From Aedes albopictus (lineage: Eukaryota > Arthropoda > Insecta > Diptera > Culicidae), in assembly GCF_035046485.1 (NCBI RefSeq), contig NC_085136.1:77827734-77891733 (forward strand): 64,000 bases of DNA, read 5' to 3'. Below are positions 23,796-34,536 of this stretch, piece by piece; the first letter of the stretch is position 1, and the number at the start of each line of letters is the position of its first letter. A program made the position numbers and the translations under genes. The notes under the pieces are model-generated. The model saw only the letters and a program-made list of their open reading frames with translations, searched no databases and was not told where the DNA came from.

Positions 23796-23828
23796 ACCCT
23801 TCTTACACCCATAAGAAGGGTATAAATA
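23796..23828 (+). promoter_or_regulatory. Hairpin plus TATAAATA leader, copy 2
   Basis: The stem here is a perfect 10 bp: ACCCTTCTTA (23796-23805) / TAAGAAGGGT (23812-23821), with loop CACCCA, overlapping TATAAATA at 23821-23828. It heads the second satellite block. Conservation of the stem and the TATA motif in both leaders is the main evidence. Confidence 0.45.
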
Positions 23829-24660
23829 TCGCTCGAAAAACCGACTTTCGATCCGAGGCCCGGAGGGCCGAGTCTCATATACCAATGAACTCAGCTCGAC
23901 GAACTGAGCAAATGTCTGTATGTGTGTGTGTGTGTGCGTTACAAAAAAAAGTCACGCACGTTTCTCAGCCGTCTGTCAACCGATTTGAGTTCTCTTGGAA
24001 GCAAATGAAAGCTACTACATCCTAGTAGAACGCTATTGAATTTTTTTCGATTGGACGTTTGGTTACCGAGATATCTCTCGAAGAGTACTTATGAGTCATA
24101 CTTCTAAACTTTTTAAGATTTTTGACCAAGTGTATCATAATAAATTTTTCGACCGTTTGTCAATCGATTTGGGTTCTCTTGGCACCAAATGAAAGCTACA
24201 GCATCCTAGTAGATCGCCCAGAAATTTTATTTTGATTGGACATTTGGTTACAGAGATATCTTTCGAAGAGTACTTCGGATTTATACAACTAAACCTTTTG
24301 AGATTTTTGACCAAAAGTATCATAATAAATATCTTAGCCGTCTGTCAACAGATTTCGGTTATCCTGGCACCAAATAAAAGCTACAACATTCTAGTAGAAC
24401 CCTATACAATTTCATTAGGATTGGACATTTGGTTACCGAGATATCTTTCAAAGAGTACTTGGGAGTAATACAGGTTAACTTTTTGAGAGATTTTTGACCA
24501 AGGGTACCATAATAAATATCTCAGCCGTCTGTCAACCGATTTGGGTTCTCTAAGCACCAAATGAAAGCTACAATATGCTTGTATAAGGCCCTGAAATTTT
24601 ATTTCGATTCGACATTTGATTACTGAGATATCTTACGAAGAGTATTTCAATAAATTATTT

Positions 24661-25502
24661 TTTTTATTATATTCACTTGTTATCTTGCATTTGTTTTTGA
24701 CCAGTCTATGGGAAATTATTTTTCAATAAATGATGCTGACCTCATACAAAGTGTATAATAGCAGGTTATTGTTTTCAACAAAATTATAAATAACAAATTA
24801 CAAATACACAGGAATTTTATGGAAACTAACAATATGTTAAATGAAAGCTTTGAAGAACCAGACAGCCAAAATAACTAGCTAATGCCAAAACTGATTAACT
24901 TAGTAGATATGTCATTTTTGTCGTTTTTACACCATAATCATGAATACCAAGTACTTCGGAGCTAATTTAATTGACTGGTTTAGACAAAGTGTATCTCGCT
25001 GATTTTCTTACCCATTTGTTAATCGATTCAAGATCTTTTAGCAGCTAATAAAAGATACAAAATTCCAGAATATGTAAGCTATTTGTTAAACATTCCATAC
25101 AAGACTCTAGGAAGTGTCTGGCATTTCTGGTAGTTTAGTCCATGGTCCATGATGCTATTTTGGAAACCAATCCACTAGATGCCAAATCCACAATATTTTC
25201 TAGAACTTTTGGTCAATTTCACAAAACAAATATGTTAAATACAAATATTACAACAATAATTTTAATAAGTGTAAGAAGGGTTCTGTTCACCGTAGGTGGA
25301 TTAAATCGGGTTTTTTCTGAGTGAAGTCGGTTCCTAATTTGTACGGCAAACTTTCCAACAATACATTTTTCTACAACTTTGCAGAAGACTGCAACATTCT
25401 ATGTTCATTTATGAAAAAAAGTGAATTTCCGTTGCACTAATCACAAAAGTGAAAATCCCAAAATAAAGAACTCAGTATATAGAACAAATTCTTCTAAGAC
25501 AC
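24661..25502. other. AT-rich DNA with decayed satellite traces
   Basis: A weak relative of the satellite monomer is visible near 24985-25070 (TGTTAATCGATTCAAGATCT, AATAAAAGATAC). Otherwise the stretch is AT-rich without a recognisable gene or element. Confidence 0.4.
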
Positions 25503-25713
25503 TATAAGGCTATCCATGAGACAGATGCGATCAGCTGATTTCTTTTGTTTATCATGTATTTTTGACATACGATGATCGGGGTGACAGTTGAACACAAAGG
25601 AATTTGTTAAGCACCGACGACACTTGACGAAACTTTGGTAAGTTGTACTCACACTATGTTTACATTTTTGGCTGTCACCCCCATCGCGAAAAGTCGTCAT
25701 GGATTGCCTTATA
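25503..25713. mobile_element. Foldback MITE with TATAAGGC ends
   Basis: TATAAGGCTATCCATGA at the left is matched by the complement of TCATGGATTGCCTTATA at the right. The interior holds CGATGATCGGGGTGACAG and GCTGTCACCCCCATCGCG, which are also inverted. No coding capacity is present; the flanks are AT-rich. Confidence 0.7.
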
Positions 25714-26159
25714 CCGCTAAAGTCAATACATAGAGCTGCAAAAAATGGGTTATGGTTGTGTACCCCAGTATACAGTATGTGGCATGTTCCTCCGGAGATT
25801 ATGTCCGGTGGCCACATCCGGTAGTTCCTAAACGGTCAAAAACTGTGTGGAAACAATGTTTAGTTGCAGAGGTATAAGTTTTAGTGAAAATAGAATGAGT
25901 TTAATAGCGAATCATAATGGAAAACACTCTGTGTACCGAAAAACAGCCCTTTTTATACGAATCTGACCCAGTGACCCACCGGAATAACTCCGGCCATAGG
26001 GACCATTCCGACGTTCTCTGTCCACTTTCACAAACTAGACATAGGTACGAGTGTAATGTAAAAAAAATATTCAAATCCGTTGTGTATACGCTGAACGGCG
26101 ACATTTTCAGTTCATATGCGCGACTCAGGCCAATACGGGTTAACGGTGTTCAGATAATT
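25714..26159. other. Unassigned DNA
   Basis: A moderately open frame crosses part of this stretch (25917 to about 26350) but gives no recognisable protein and runs into a MITE. Nothing else was identified. Confidence 0.3.
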
Positions 26160-26345
26160 CTATATTTTCATGAATTTTGGTGCCCGGAAAGCTATTCAAA
26201 AATCAATTTGAAATCTGTATGGGTACTCGAATCACCCCTCGTTGCAGTTTGTACTGGGCGGAGCTGTCAAACAGTTGCCCAGCTGTCAAAAAGTGATTTC
26301 AAAAATCTCTTCGAAATTGATTTTAGGTACCAAAATAAAGTTCTA
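26160..26345. mobile_element. Small TIR element (ATTTTGGTGCC ends)
   Basis: ATTTTGGTGCCCGGAAAG and AATCAATTTGAAATC near the left are matched by inverted GATTTCAAAAATC, GAAATTGATTTTAGGTACCA near the right. Two copies of AGCTGTCAAA lie in the middle. The ends are diverged, so the limits are approximate. Confidence 0.5.
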
Positions 26346-26354
26346 AATATCTGA

Positions 26355-26535
26355 AAATTTAAAAACCTAATTCGGCCTAATGAGATGTTCGGCCTTATGA
26401 CCTATTCAGCCTAATGACCTTGTTCTATACCTGAACTATTCTGCTTAATGACCTTTACGGCGTAATGACCTTTTCAGTCTAATAACCGATTCGGCTTAAT
26501 GACCTGTTTGGCCTAATGACTCGACCTATTGACTA
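26355..26535. repeat. 17-bp minisatellite (GGCCTAATGACC family)
   Basis: Units such as TTCGGCCTTATGACCTA, TTCAGCCTAATGACC and TTCGGCTTAATGACC repeat about ten times with substitutions. They belong to the same family as 14126-14462 and 39699-40320. Confidence 0.8.
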
Positions 26536-26784
26536 TTTCGAAGAACAGATGTGTTCGAAACATTGGCCTATGCACATTTGTTTTGCTGTGAATACAGCAC
26601 GGTAAAAAATCTGCACTGTGATATGACCTGATTGGCACTTGAATTCGCACTACTGTTTAATCAGTTTGTTATCAATTAAATATCATTCGAAAAAGAACAT
26701 CCAATGCCTCTTCAATTTTAATGGAACTTCACATCAATTCGTTGTTGACAATGTTTTGATTTCAAAACTAAAATTAAAAAAAAA

Positions 26785-26880
26785 ATGTGTTCAGCCGCAG
26801 CCAGGTTTGATACCAGGACCTTCAGAGTTACGATCAACTGTTTTACCACTACACTACTTCACATCTGTTGGAGAGGTGTG
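26785..26880 (-). mobile_element. tRNA-headed SINE fragment
   Basis: Read on the minus strand from 26880, GTAGTGTAGTGGTAAAACAG (A-box) and GGTATCAAACC (B-box) lie at tRNA-like spacing. The downstream part is AT-rich, so the body is uncertain. Confidence 0.55.
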
Positions 26881-27101
26881 AATCAAAGCGAAGCACTTTC
26901 TACCACCTGTCATCTATATTTACTTTCATGCTCAAAACAGTCATTACCAAATCAACAGCTTTTCACTTTGGATTGTATTGCTTTTTACAGTAGTGCAAAT
27001 CGAAGGGATTTTCAGTTTATTTCTCCGGTTTGTTTTGGTCCTCAAATCAACACTGACAGCATTGCGATCTCAAAGGAAAAGCATTTCTGATCATGTTGAT
27101 T

Positions 27102-28275
27102 CCCGGGTAGAGCTTAATGGCAAAAGAATGGCAAATTTTACCAATAAAACAGAATGTTTGAATGGCAAAATGTGTTATTTGTTTGTTTGAAATAAGAGTT
27201 AAAATAACAAAAATAATAACAAAATTTTGGTAGCAGAAAAACTTAAAAATAACTTATTTTGCCATTGTAATAACAAAGTAGGGTCTGGGACCAATTGGAC
27301 AGGAGCACCTATTTTCGGCACTTGCTGCTATAACGCAGTCAATTTCAAACCGATTGACTTAATTTTTGAGACACGATCAGATACGCACAGTATCTAGCCA
27401 TGTGCAAAAATTCAAGTCAGTCGGTTTGAAATTGACTACGTTGCAGCAGCAAGTGCCCAAAATAGGTGCTCCTGCCCAAATGGTCCCACACCCTAATGGT
27501 AAAGCATGCGGATTAAATTGAAGAACAAAATAAGTTATTATTGAGATATTGATAACAAAATAACACCCACATTAACTGTTATCGGTGAAAAACAAAATAT
27601 GACATTCTTGAGTTATTGATAACAGAATAAGAACAAATTTAGCTGTTTATGTGGCGATCAAAATAATGGTAGGTTTAGTTGTTCAAATTCAATTTTAAAA
27701 TAATGGTAGATTCAATTATTATTTCAAAGTAGCAGAAGAAAGGTAAAATGAGCTATTTCTATTAACTGTTTGAGTTCTAAATTAACATAAATTGATGTGC
27801 ATCAAATATAATCCATTGCGAATCAAACACACAGCTGAGAATCCGGATTTGTTTACTTTTGCGAGATACGTCGAATTGAAAAGTTATGCTTGAAATATAC
27901 AATATAATAGTTAATGGTATATTAAGAGTAAAATATGTTATGGTGCCTAATGTTTATAAATAATTTCTCACAATATCAAAATAATGGCATATTTAGCTAG
28001 GAATGTAAATTATGTTATTGTTTTGATATTTTATACAATTCATTATAAAACGTGCTAAATTGCAAGTTTTACCATGATAGTAATTTTTGGTATTGATGTG
28101 TTATTTAGCATTATTCATGAATAACATATCAATGACAAGATTTGCTATGATTGTATATTTCGCTATTGATTTGCCATTTTAAGTTTTTCATAATAACAGA
28201 AGAATGGCAAAACGAGATATGATGGCAAAACCAGTTATTATTTTGTCCTTTGTTTGCCATTAGCCTCTACCCGGG
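27102..28275. mobile_element. 1.17-kb TIR element with CCCGGGTAGAG ends
   Basis: The left end CCCGGGTAGAGCTTAATGGC and the right end (complement CCCGGGTAGAGGCTAATGGC) are inverted. The interior is very AT-rich, with repeated AATGGCAAAA, AATAACAAA and TTATTGATAACA motifs in both orientations and no transposase. A 213-bp MITE sits inside it at 27281-27493. Its superfamily cannot be assigned because no clear target duplication is visible. Confidence 0.7.
27281..27493. mobile_element. 213-bp palindromic MITE, copy 2
   Basis: It starts GGGTCTGGGACCAATTGGAC and ends ATGGTCCCACACCC, flanked by TA on both sides. The arms carry CACCTATTTTCGGCACTTG and its near complement. It is the same family and length as 8058-8270 and 55995-56207. 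Confidence 0.9.
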
Positions 28276-28394
28276 TTAGGACATTGAAGGATTTTTCCCT
28301 TACATCGAGCGTGCTGAATTTTTACCGTGAGTCAATTCCGTTTAAGTTACGTTACTTAAGGACAGACTTGTTAGAATTCCAAAATGGCCGCCAC

Positions 28395-28790
28395 AAAGGC
28401 CGACTTTGGCACCTACTCACGATTTCAAGGGCACAAATCTCTTCGTAAACTGCTTCGTAGTGCTGCTTCCACATTTCGATCACCTCACGCCCGCCCGTCA
28501 AGATGCTCCTTAGAAATAACTGAACATTTCGGCTCGCGACACGAAGCCTTTTCTTCGTGTGGAGCTTCTGGTAGAACTTCCAAGTTTTCACAGCAGTTCC
28601 ATTTGTTCGCACTCCGCTTCTTCTAGCAGCGCTTTTCTACTTAAAGAAGCGGGTCTGCTGTTTCCGCGTTTTTTCATACCGTTGCACGTTCTGTCGAGTC
28701 CCATGCTGCAGCATGACCGCCCTCGCTGCATTCTTCTCTTCCAAAATCTCTCTACACTCATCGTCGAACCAATCGTCCTTAGACGTTGAT
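28395..28790 (-). pseudogene. RTE/JAM1-like endonuclease-RT linker fragment
   Basis: On the minus strand from 28790, DDWFDDECR, EKNAARAVMLQHGTRQNVQR and then, after a stop, VKTWKFYQKLHTKKR and REVIEMWKQHYE match the region between endonuclease and RT in RTE elements. It is truncated at both ends. It lies about 150 bp upstream of the zinc-finger exons and is unrelated to them. Confidence 0.7.
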
Positions 28791-28936
28791 CTCAGGTGCT
28801 TTGTTGGTGGCTGCTGGCTTTTATAGCAATTCTTTAAAAAATATCACTTTTTTGCAAGCTTTATTTAAAAACCTGTATCTTATTTGCATTCAGTATGTTT
28901 TAAATATGTACTCGTTATTCGTCTTCTGTCTTCCAG

Positions 28937-29610
28937 CTACAAAAGCCATCACATCCTGTACATGCACATCCGCAACAAACACAAGGAGCCTCGGTTCGTT
29001 TGCGACATCTGCGCCAAACCGTTCTTCCTAAAATCGGAGTTCACCAAGCACAAGCTGGAACATGAAAACCCGGAACAGTTGAAGATGCAGTGTCAGCACT
29101 GTTTGAAATGGTGAGTTAATTCAACAACTTAGCTAAGAACGGATTTTAAGTTTCAAGAACATGTGTTGGAGAAATTCGAATAATATATCGTCTGTTTATT
29201 CGTCCAGGTTCAAAAACCGCCAGTACTGGCGCCAGCACATCCGACTGCACGTGGTCGGTGAGGTAAAGTGCGAAATCTGCGGTCGAATCACCCCAAATCG
29301 GGTGGCCTATCGGTCGCACAAGAAGAACGCCCACGGAGACCGGACGCACAAGTGCGACTGGTGCGGCAAGAGTTTCAACAAGGCGCTCACGCTGCGGGAG
29401 CACGTCGCTTCGAAGCACACCGGGGCCACGCTGTACTCGTGTCGGTTTTGTCCGAAAACGTTCAACTCGAATGCCAATATGCACTCGCACCAGAAGAAGA
29501 TGCACCCGGTCGAGTGGCTGGCGGCGAAGACCAGCAGGGAGAGGGAGAAGGCGAGAATTAGTGAGGTGGCGGAATTTGAGGAGGAGGAGGAGGAGGCGTT
29601 CGATACCTAA
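28937..29610 (+). CDS. C2H2 zinc-finger paralogue, last two exons
   Basis: Exon 28937-29110 follows an acceptor TTCCAG and ends at the donor GTGAGT; exon 29208-29610 follows CGTCCAG and ends with TAA. Joined, they encode about 190 residues with fingers CDIC, CQHC (its CX2C lies before the intron and its histidines after it), CEIC, CDWC and CRFC, followed by an acidic tail of glutamates. The order and sequence match exons 3-4 of the minus-strand gene at 9348-11042, including HIRNKH versus HIQKYH and ANMHSHQKKMH versus ANMHSHKKNRH. The incoming phase also matches. No ZAD or earlier fingers are found upstream, where only transposons occur, so the 5' part is either far away or lost. It is probably a nuclear regulator if expressed; it could be a partial duplicate. 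Confidence 0.8.
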
Positions 29611-29657
29611 GATGAGGTGGGAGGTTCTGAGAAGGTAGGTACGCTAGGAATGTATGT

Positions 29658-29696
29658 AATAAACAATGTTCGGATAGAATCAACAAACACAATAAA
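29658..29696 (+). terminator. Poly(A) signals of the zinc-finger paralogue
   Basis: Two AATAAA hexamers lie at 29658-29663 and 29691-29696, 48 and 81 bp after the stop codon. Their position fits 3' end formation of this gene, which suggests that the 3' end is intact. Confidence 0.55.
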
Positions 29697-30119
29697 CGTC
29701 ACAGTTATGAAGAATCCAAAGAATAGTCTACTGAGAACCTGAAGCAAATACACTTTATACACGCAGCTTGAATGCGAGTTTGACTGCACCCGTGCTGGTT
29801 GTGGGCACGCAGAGTGCTCTCGATCTCTAGTAGCAAGAACCATCTCACTTTAACATTCCTTTCCCTCTTCCCAACTGACTTTAAGGACTTGGCCGGCACC
29901 GGTATTGACCCCAAAAATGTATGAGCTGCTTAAATTGCACTTTGGAAGTAAATGGAGTGTCCCATCCTTTATTCAGATGGATCTCAGTGCTATTCATACT
30001 AGTTCTAATCAATCACGGAGGAGCAACCATTGACATGTAGTATAAGGTAAGCTTACCACAAGTTTGATCGTTACCATAGTCACTAACCTTTATAGGAGAC
30101 TTAAATGCTCGTCCGTGAA
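29697..30119. other. Unassigned DNA downstream of the zinc-finger paralogue
   Basis: No gene or known repeat was recognised. The stretch CGCAGAGTGCTCTCGATCTC and nearby sequence could be 3' UTR of the gene or an old retroelement. Confidence 0.3.
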
Positions 30120-30330
30120 GCTGCTGGTTTAGAACAGTTCTATACGGATCCACTGCTCCGGTGGTAAGAGTTCAAAAAACAGGGTAACTCCAATGACCGC
30201 AATCCATAGTGTTAAGCGACCTTTGCCGAGAAATGAACGATCAAGGGGTGAAACAGATGTTCGATGGATTACGGGACACTTGGGTGCTCCTCAAAATAAT
30301 TTGTTCTTACCGCCGTGCTACTCATGGGAT
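30120..30330 (+). mobile_element. Possible 5' leader of a LINE related to 40328-44852
   Basis: Motifs occur in the same order as in the leader of the intact LINE (40440-40550): TACGGATCCACTGCTCCGGT versus TACGGACCGCCTGTTCCAGT, then GGTAACTCCAAT versus GGTGACCCCTAAT, a CATAGTGTTAAGCG-like block, and CCGAGAAATGAACG versus CCTAGGAATGAATG. Similarity is partial, so this is a relative rather than the same family. Confidence 0.4.
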
Positions 30331-31364
30331 TCCAAACTGAACTTTATTGGAAATCAAAAACCAGTCATTAGCGGTAGTGATTAGACCTTTTCTCAAGAAA
30401 TGGGTTAGCTAGGTCTCTGCAGGAGAGTAGAGGAGAGCAGAGACAGCAAGAGGTAGCTGTATGTGAAGTCTCAGCGTAGGGAACTCAATTTCGGGAAAGA
30501 TCATTGATGATGCGCGGTTGATAAAGGCATCAAGAAGAACAGAAATAGTCAATTTGCCATTGTAAGTTAGAGTTTTCCAACCAATAATGAGCATGCGACT
30601 TACCTTTAGCAACTCATCTCAGGGGCGCCTCACTTCCCTATTCGAGAAGGTGTTACGATGGGAAGGGGAATCCTTTCGCCGCTCTTCGCTGGGGCACTGA
30701 TGCACACCGACACTTATTCACCAACGTGGCTATTCTTCTCCGTAATATTTTCACAGCGTGCCGTCTACCGCTCTCGGTCTCACGCGTCTACCACTCCCGG
30801 TTCACGGTCACGAAGGGCTGTCCGTGATAACTTCACTTCCTAAGTACTCAACTAATCTTCCACTCTTCGAGCCTTCCCCTCCACGAGGCAGTCCATAACA
30901 CGTTTTTTTTTTTCTCTTTTCGAGGGGCGACACTTAATGATTGTGATAATATCGCTTCAGAGGTTTTGATCACTCCTCTTGGGGTATCTTCCATGAATCA
31001 CTGCGGCCTCAGGGTAATTTCCACCGACTAAGGACCCCACACGGATCACATATAATCTTCCCTTGGTCACTTGGGCACACGCGGCGGATTCCGGACTATC
31101 GACCGTCTTACTCAGAGGTTGTCACAGAAGAAACCGATCTATTCCTCATCGCCGACGCACCAACCTCTTCCTTTTTTTGATTCGGGCTTCGATGGGCGGA
31201 AACTCTCGGCCGAATGCTCGTTTCCTGCGTTTTCCCGGTTTTCCCTTGGTGTGGACGTTCGTATTTTTCGAGTTGTCGGAGTGGGGTTTATAGCGCGATA
31301 GAGGCATTCCAAAATTGTTTTTTTTTTAACAAAATCTAAGCATAACTCTTGGAAGGAACAATTT
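30331..31364. other. Unassigned DNA
   Basis: The stretch includes a pyrimidine-rich tract near 30902-30925 and GC-richer sequence around 30660-30840 and 31060-31300. A TGTTACGATGGG start at 30651 hints at an LTR, but no partner copy, primer site or polypurine tract was found. Nothing is called. Confidence 0.3.
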
Positions 31365-31860
31365 TTAAGGAATTTCACATGGAGTTCCTTCTGGATTTCC
31401 TAAATCATTGCCTAACAGGAGAAGTATAACATTTCCACGAGAATTCCTTCTGGGGATCCCAGAAAAGAAAAAAAAACTTTTGAAAGCATTCCAAATGAAG
31501 TTGGAGGAATCTCAGAAGGAATCCCTGAAGGAAATTCCAGAGCTTGATTCTGAAGGAATCTTGATAGAAAATCATAGAGGAATGCCAAAGCAAATCACGT
31601 GAGAGGTGTTCCTAGAGCAATGCTAGGTGGAACTTTTAGAGAAATCTAGAATAAACTCCTGGAAGAATTTCAGATGAAGCTATTTGTAGAGTCTTAGAAG
31701 GAACTCCTGGTTCAATTTCTGAAGTAAACACGGAAGAAATGTCTGAAAGAATCCAGAAAAATGACTTGGGAAATCCCGGAAGATATCAGTTAACACTTCT
31801 GGTGACATCTAAGAAAGAAAATTCTGGAGAATTCCAGAAGGAACTGTGAGAGGGAAGGTG
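31365..31860. repeat. Degenerate 12-bp array, locus 4
   Basis: The array has loose units such as GGAATCTCAGAAGGAATCCC and GAAATTCCAG. It shows the same family texture as the other arrays, with more drift. Confidence 0.7.
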
Positions 31861-32774
31861 TTCGGGTCGGAATTTCGGATCAACAAACCGTTTTTGAAAA
31901 TCAGCCGTTATACGTTATGGCAGATCAAACTGTAATTCAATAAACAATTATTCGCGTTAGTAATCATACAGTTCGAATGGGTAAAATTATGAAAAGTTCA
32001 TGCAAAACTCACAATTAAAGTTTGATTTTCCTCCTTCCTGGCTTTCCTTCCTACTTTCCGAAGAGGCAACGCAACCACCTATTAAATTATTTACCTATGT
32101 CTTATTTCATTTAAAACTTTAGTAAATATCTCAACTTACAAATTTTGGCCACAGTAAGCGCAATTTTCTACACTGTGCCGTTGGATCTGTCTCGTCGTGT
32201 GCGTCTTCCTAATCTACCAGATCAATCAATTATATTTCTATCCAGATCACTATCGTTCACTTTGTTACCTTATCCGAGCGGAGTCTCTGTCCTACCGATG
32301 TTTTCCTGTCCTGCCTGTCTGGGCCTTGGAATTCGCTTCGATTCACCGCAGTTCAGCAATTACTACGGATTGGTATAACATGTAAATAGTGGTCCTTTGA
32401 ACCACACAATTTTGTTTCACTTACAATCTCCTGGTGTTGAAACGGGTCCACCACCTTGTGTGATTCTAACACTCACGGAACTAATTCGAAATGGAGCTAA
32501 TCTCCAACCAAATTCAACTAATAGAAACTCGCGCACTTTCGTCTTCACTCTCATCAAACTTCTATTTACAAGGATTTCATTTTATTACGCTACTTCTTAT
32601 GCTATTATTTACAGTTTTAGGTTGACGTCTTTCCTTCTTACTCACTCCTGACATTTATGCTCCTGTCATTTTGACGTCTGTCAACCGACACTTACATCGC
32701 TGCCTCATCGTCCAAATCATGCCGTGTGGTAACCGGCGCTCGTGCAGTGCTGCCAGAACAGGAAGGGATTGTTC
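31861..32774. other. Unassigned DNA
   Basis: A mixed AT-rich region; TGTTCGGGTCGG at 31859 and a pyrimidine-rich strand around 32200-32700 are the only noticeable features. No protein motif or tail was recognised. Confidence 0.3.
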
Positions 32775-33400
32775 GCGGAATTCTAAGAGATCCTACCAGG
32801 GTGAATGGAGGATGTCGGAAAAAGCTCCTGCAGTAGTCTTGGAATAATAACCCTGGCTAAATCCCAGAAGAAACTCGTAGAAGAATCCAGTAAGGAGTTT
32901 CTAAAAGAAACCCTGGAGGAATCCCAGAAGCGACTTTGAAGGGTTTTGAAAAAATATCGGAAGAAATTCTTGCAAAAATCTCGGAATAAATATTTGTGTG
33001 AACTCCGGAAGGAATTCCTGAAGCAAATCCAGAAAAAAACTCGTGGAGGAATCCTGGAAGAAACTTCTTTAGGAAATCCAGCAAAAAGTTCTGATGGAAT
33101 CTTAAAATAAATTCCGGTAGAAATCGCTGGAGAGATGTCCAAAAAAACTCCTGGGGGAAATGCGAAGAAGAAAACCTTGAAAGAACTCCTGAAGGAAACT
33201 ATGGATTAACTCATAGAAAAATCTTAGAAAAAACCCCTGGAGGAATCTCAGAAGAACCTTCGGAAGGAATTCTTGGAGGGATCTCTGAAGAAACCCCTGA
33301 AGGAATACAAGGAAGATGGAATCCTAAAGGGAATTCTTGGGGAAATCCCAGAAAGAAGTGCAGGAGGAATTGAAAAACGCAGTAATTCTCCAAAATGTCA
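32775..33400. repeat. Degenerate 12-bp array, locus 5
   Basis: Units such as GAGGAATCCCAG, GAAGAAACTCGT and GAAGGAATTCCTG recur. Minus-strand frames of 119 and 75 codons come from the period and encode only low-complexity tetrapeptide-like repeats. Confidence 0.8.
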
Positions 33401-33516
33401 TGGTGAATATTATTCAAATGAAACCAATTTGATATTCTTAACAGAACTTTTAGTGCGTAAACTCTTACACCTGAAAGTAAACGGTGGAAAGAAAAGGAAG
33501 TGGAACCATCTCTCCA

Positions 33517-33702
33517 GGGCTTCTACTTTGGGCACTTTTCCGCTACAACTCAATCATTTTTAAACCTATTGGCTTGATTTTTTGTACGTGATGAGATATG
33601 CATAATATCTAGCCGTATAAAAATGTCAATTGCTTTTAATTGACTGAGTTATAGCAGAAAAGTGACCAAAATACCAGCTACTGCCCAAAAGACTCGGCAC
33701 CC
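33517..33702. mobile_element. Diverged relative of the 213-bp MITE
   Basis: CTACTTTGGGCACTTTTCCG at the left and inverted ATAGCAGAAAAGTGACCAAA at the right match the family arms, and GATATGCATAATATCTAGCC resembles its centre. The terminal sequence is degraded. Confidence 0.65.
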
Positions 33703-34299
33703 AATGTTTTCTTGCTATACTTGGATTTCCATAACATTCGTTGAAGATATCAGTTGAAATCGAAATCAGAACTAAGCTTTGATTTTTTGTTGCTTTTTGA
33801 TATGAAAATTTGTTGAGGGGTGGGGGAGGCTGGGTATTCATAAAGCTACGTCATTTATAGAAGGGGTACGGGAGTTTGTGGTGAAATGCTACGAAGGGGA
33901 GAGGGTTAAAAAGGCTACGTCATTTATGAACGCTCTCTGACGAAGAATTTGAAGCAGATGATACGCTACCGTTTTACGGTAGCCGATACGGTATTCACAT
34001 CAGAAGAATCATTCTTGGGTTGTCGTCAAGGAACCGAAATGGAGGAACATATGGTGAGGTTTACGGCCATTTATCAGAATGCCGTTTGACCGAGTTATGA
34101 TCAAAATAATCCAGAAGTAGTTTTTGACAATCTAACGACATTCAGGAATTATAGACTGTTTCAGAAATTATAGAAATTTTTCTCTGTGTATACTTTGTAC
34201 AGCGCCTAAATGTATTCTATTTCTAATTGTACTACATCGAACTGGTAGCCGTTGCGCTGCTTTAACTTTCTACCCTATCATGGTAGAATGATGAGCTCG
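33703..34299. other. Unassigned DNA with GCTACGTCATTTAT repeats
   Basis: GCTACGTCATTTAT occurs at 33848 and 33911 around a G-rich patch, which suggests a small MITE. The rest, to 34299, shows no gene. Confidence 0.4.
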
Positions 34300-34536
34300 A
34301 GGATGTTGATGTGTGGCTGTTGGTTGTTCCTGTTTCCAGCCCGATTGGAGGTCCATTATTGTTTGCCGTTCGCCGATGTCCAAGTATCCGGGTTCGTTTG
34401 AGCCATGGGCTCAGAAGAAGGTCAGTGTCAGCTGCTCTCAGGGGGAAAGAGCAACTGAAAGTGCCGGGGCTGGGATCGAACCCATGACCATCTGCTTATG
34501 AAGCAAACGTGTAGCCACTACGCCACGGGCCCCGGC
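34300..34536 (-). mobile_element. tRNA-derived SINE with CAU-type anticodon loop
   Basis: From 34536 on the minus strand: GGGCCCGTGGCGTAGTGGCT (A-box), an anticodon-like arm TTTGC-TTCATAA-GCAGA, and the B-box GGGTTCGATCCCAG. The body extends left to about 34300. The acceptor stem is not conserved and a long body follows, so this is a SINE and not a tRNA gene. Confidence 0.75.

Larger units (their letters stand above)
22525..24660 (+). repeat. Satellite of 185-187-bp monomers with repeated leader
   Basis: Monomers start at 22750, 22937, 23124 and 23311, and again at 23966, 24150, 24335 and 24522, taking CAGCCGTCTGTCAACCGATT as phase. A degenerate further unit may lie near 24990. Units 1-3 are almost identical, so that block was homogenised recently, while later ones differ more. 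Each block is preceded by a leader with a hairpin, TATAAATA, a GGCCC/GGGCC inverted repeat and a GT tract (22653-22718 and 23919-23938). A 145-bp tandem duplication separates the two blocks. Confidence 0.9.

Noticed and set aside
30651..31300. A possible LTR beginning TGTTACGATGGG
   Set aside because: No second copy, primer-binding site or polypurine tract was found, and the ends are unclear. The similar start at 61917 was rejected for the same reason.
34460..34536. A tRNA-like gene with CAU anticodon on the minus strand
   Set aside because: The fold is imperfect and the sequence continues into a SINE body.
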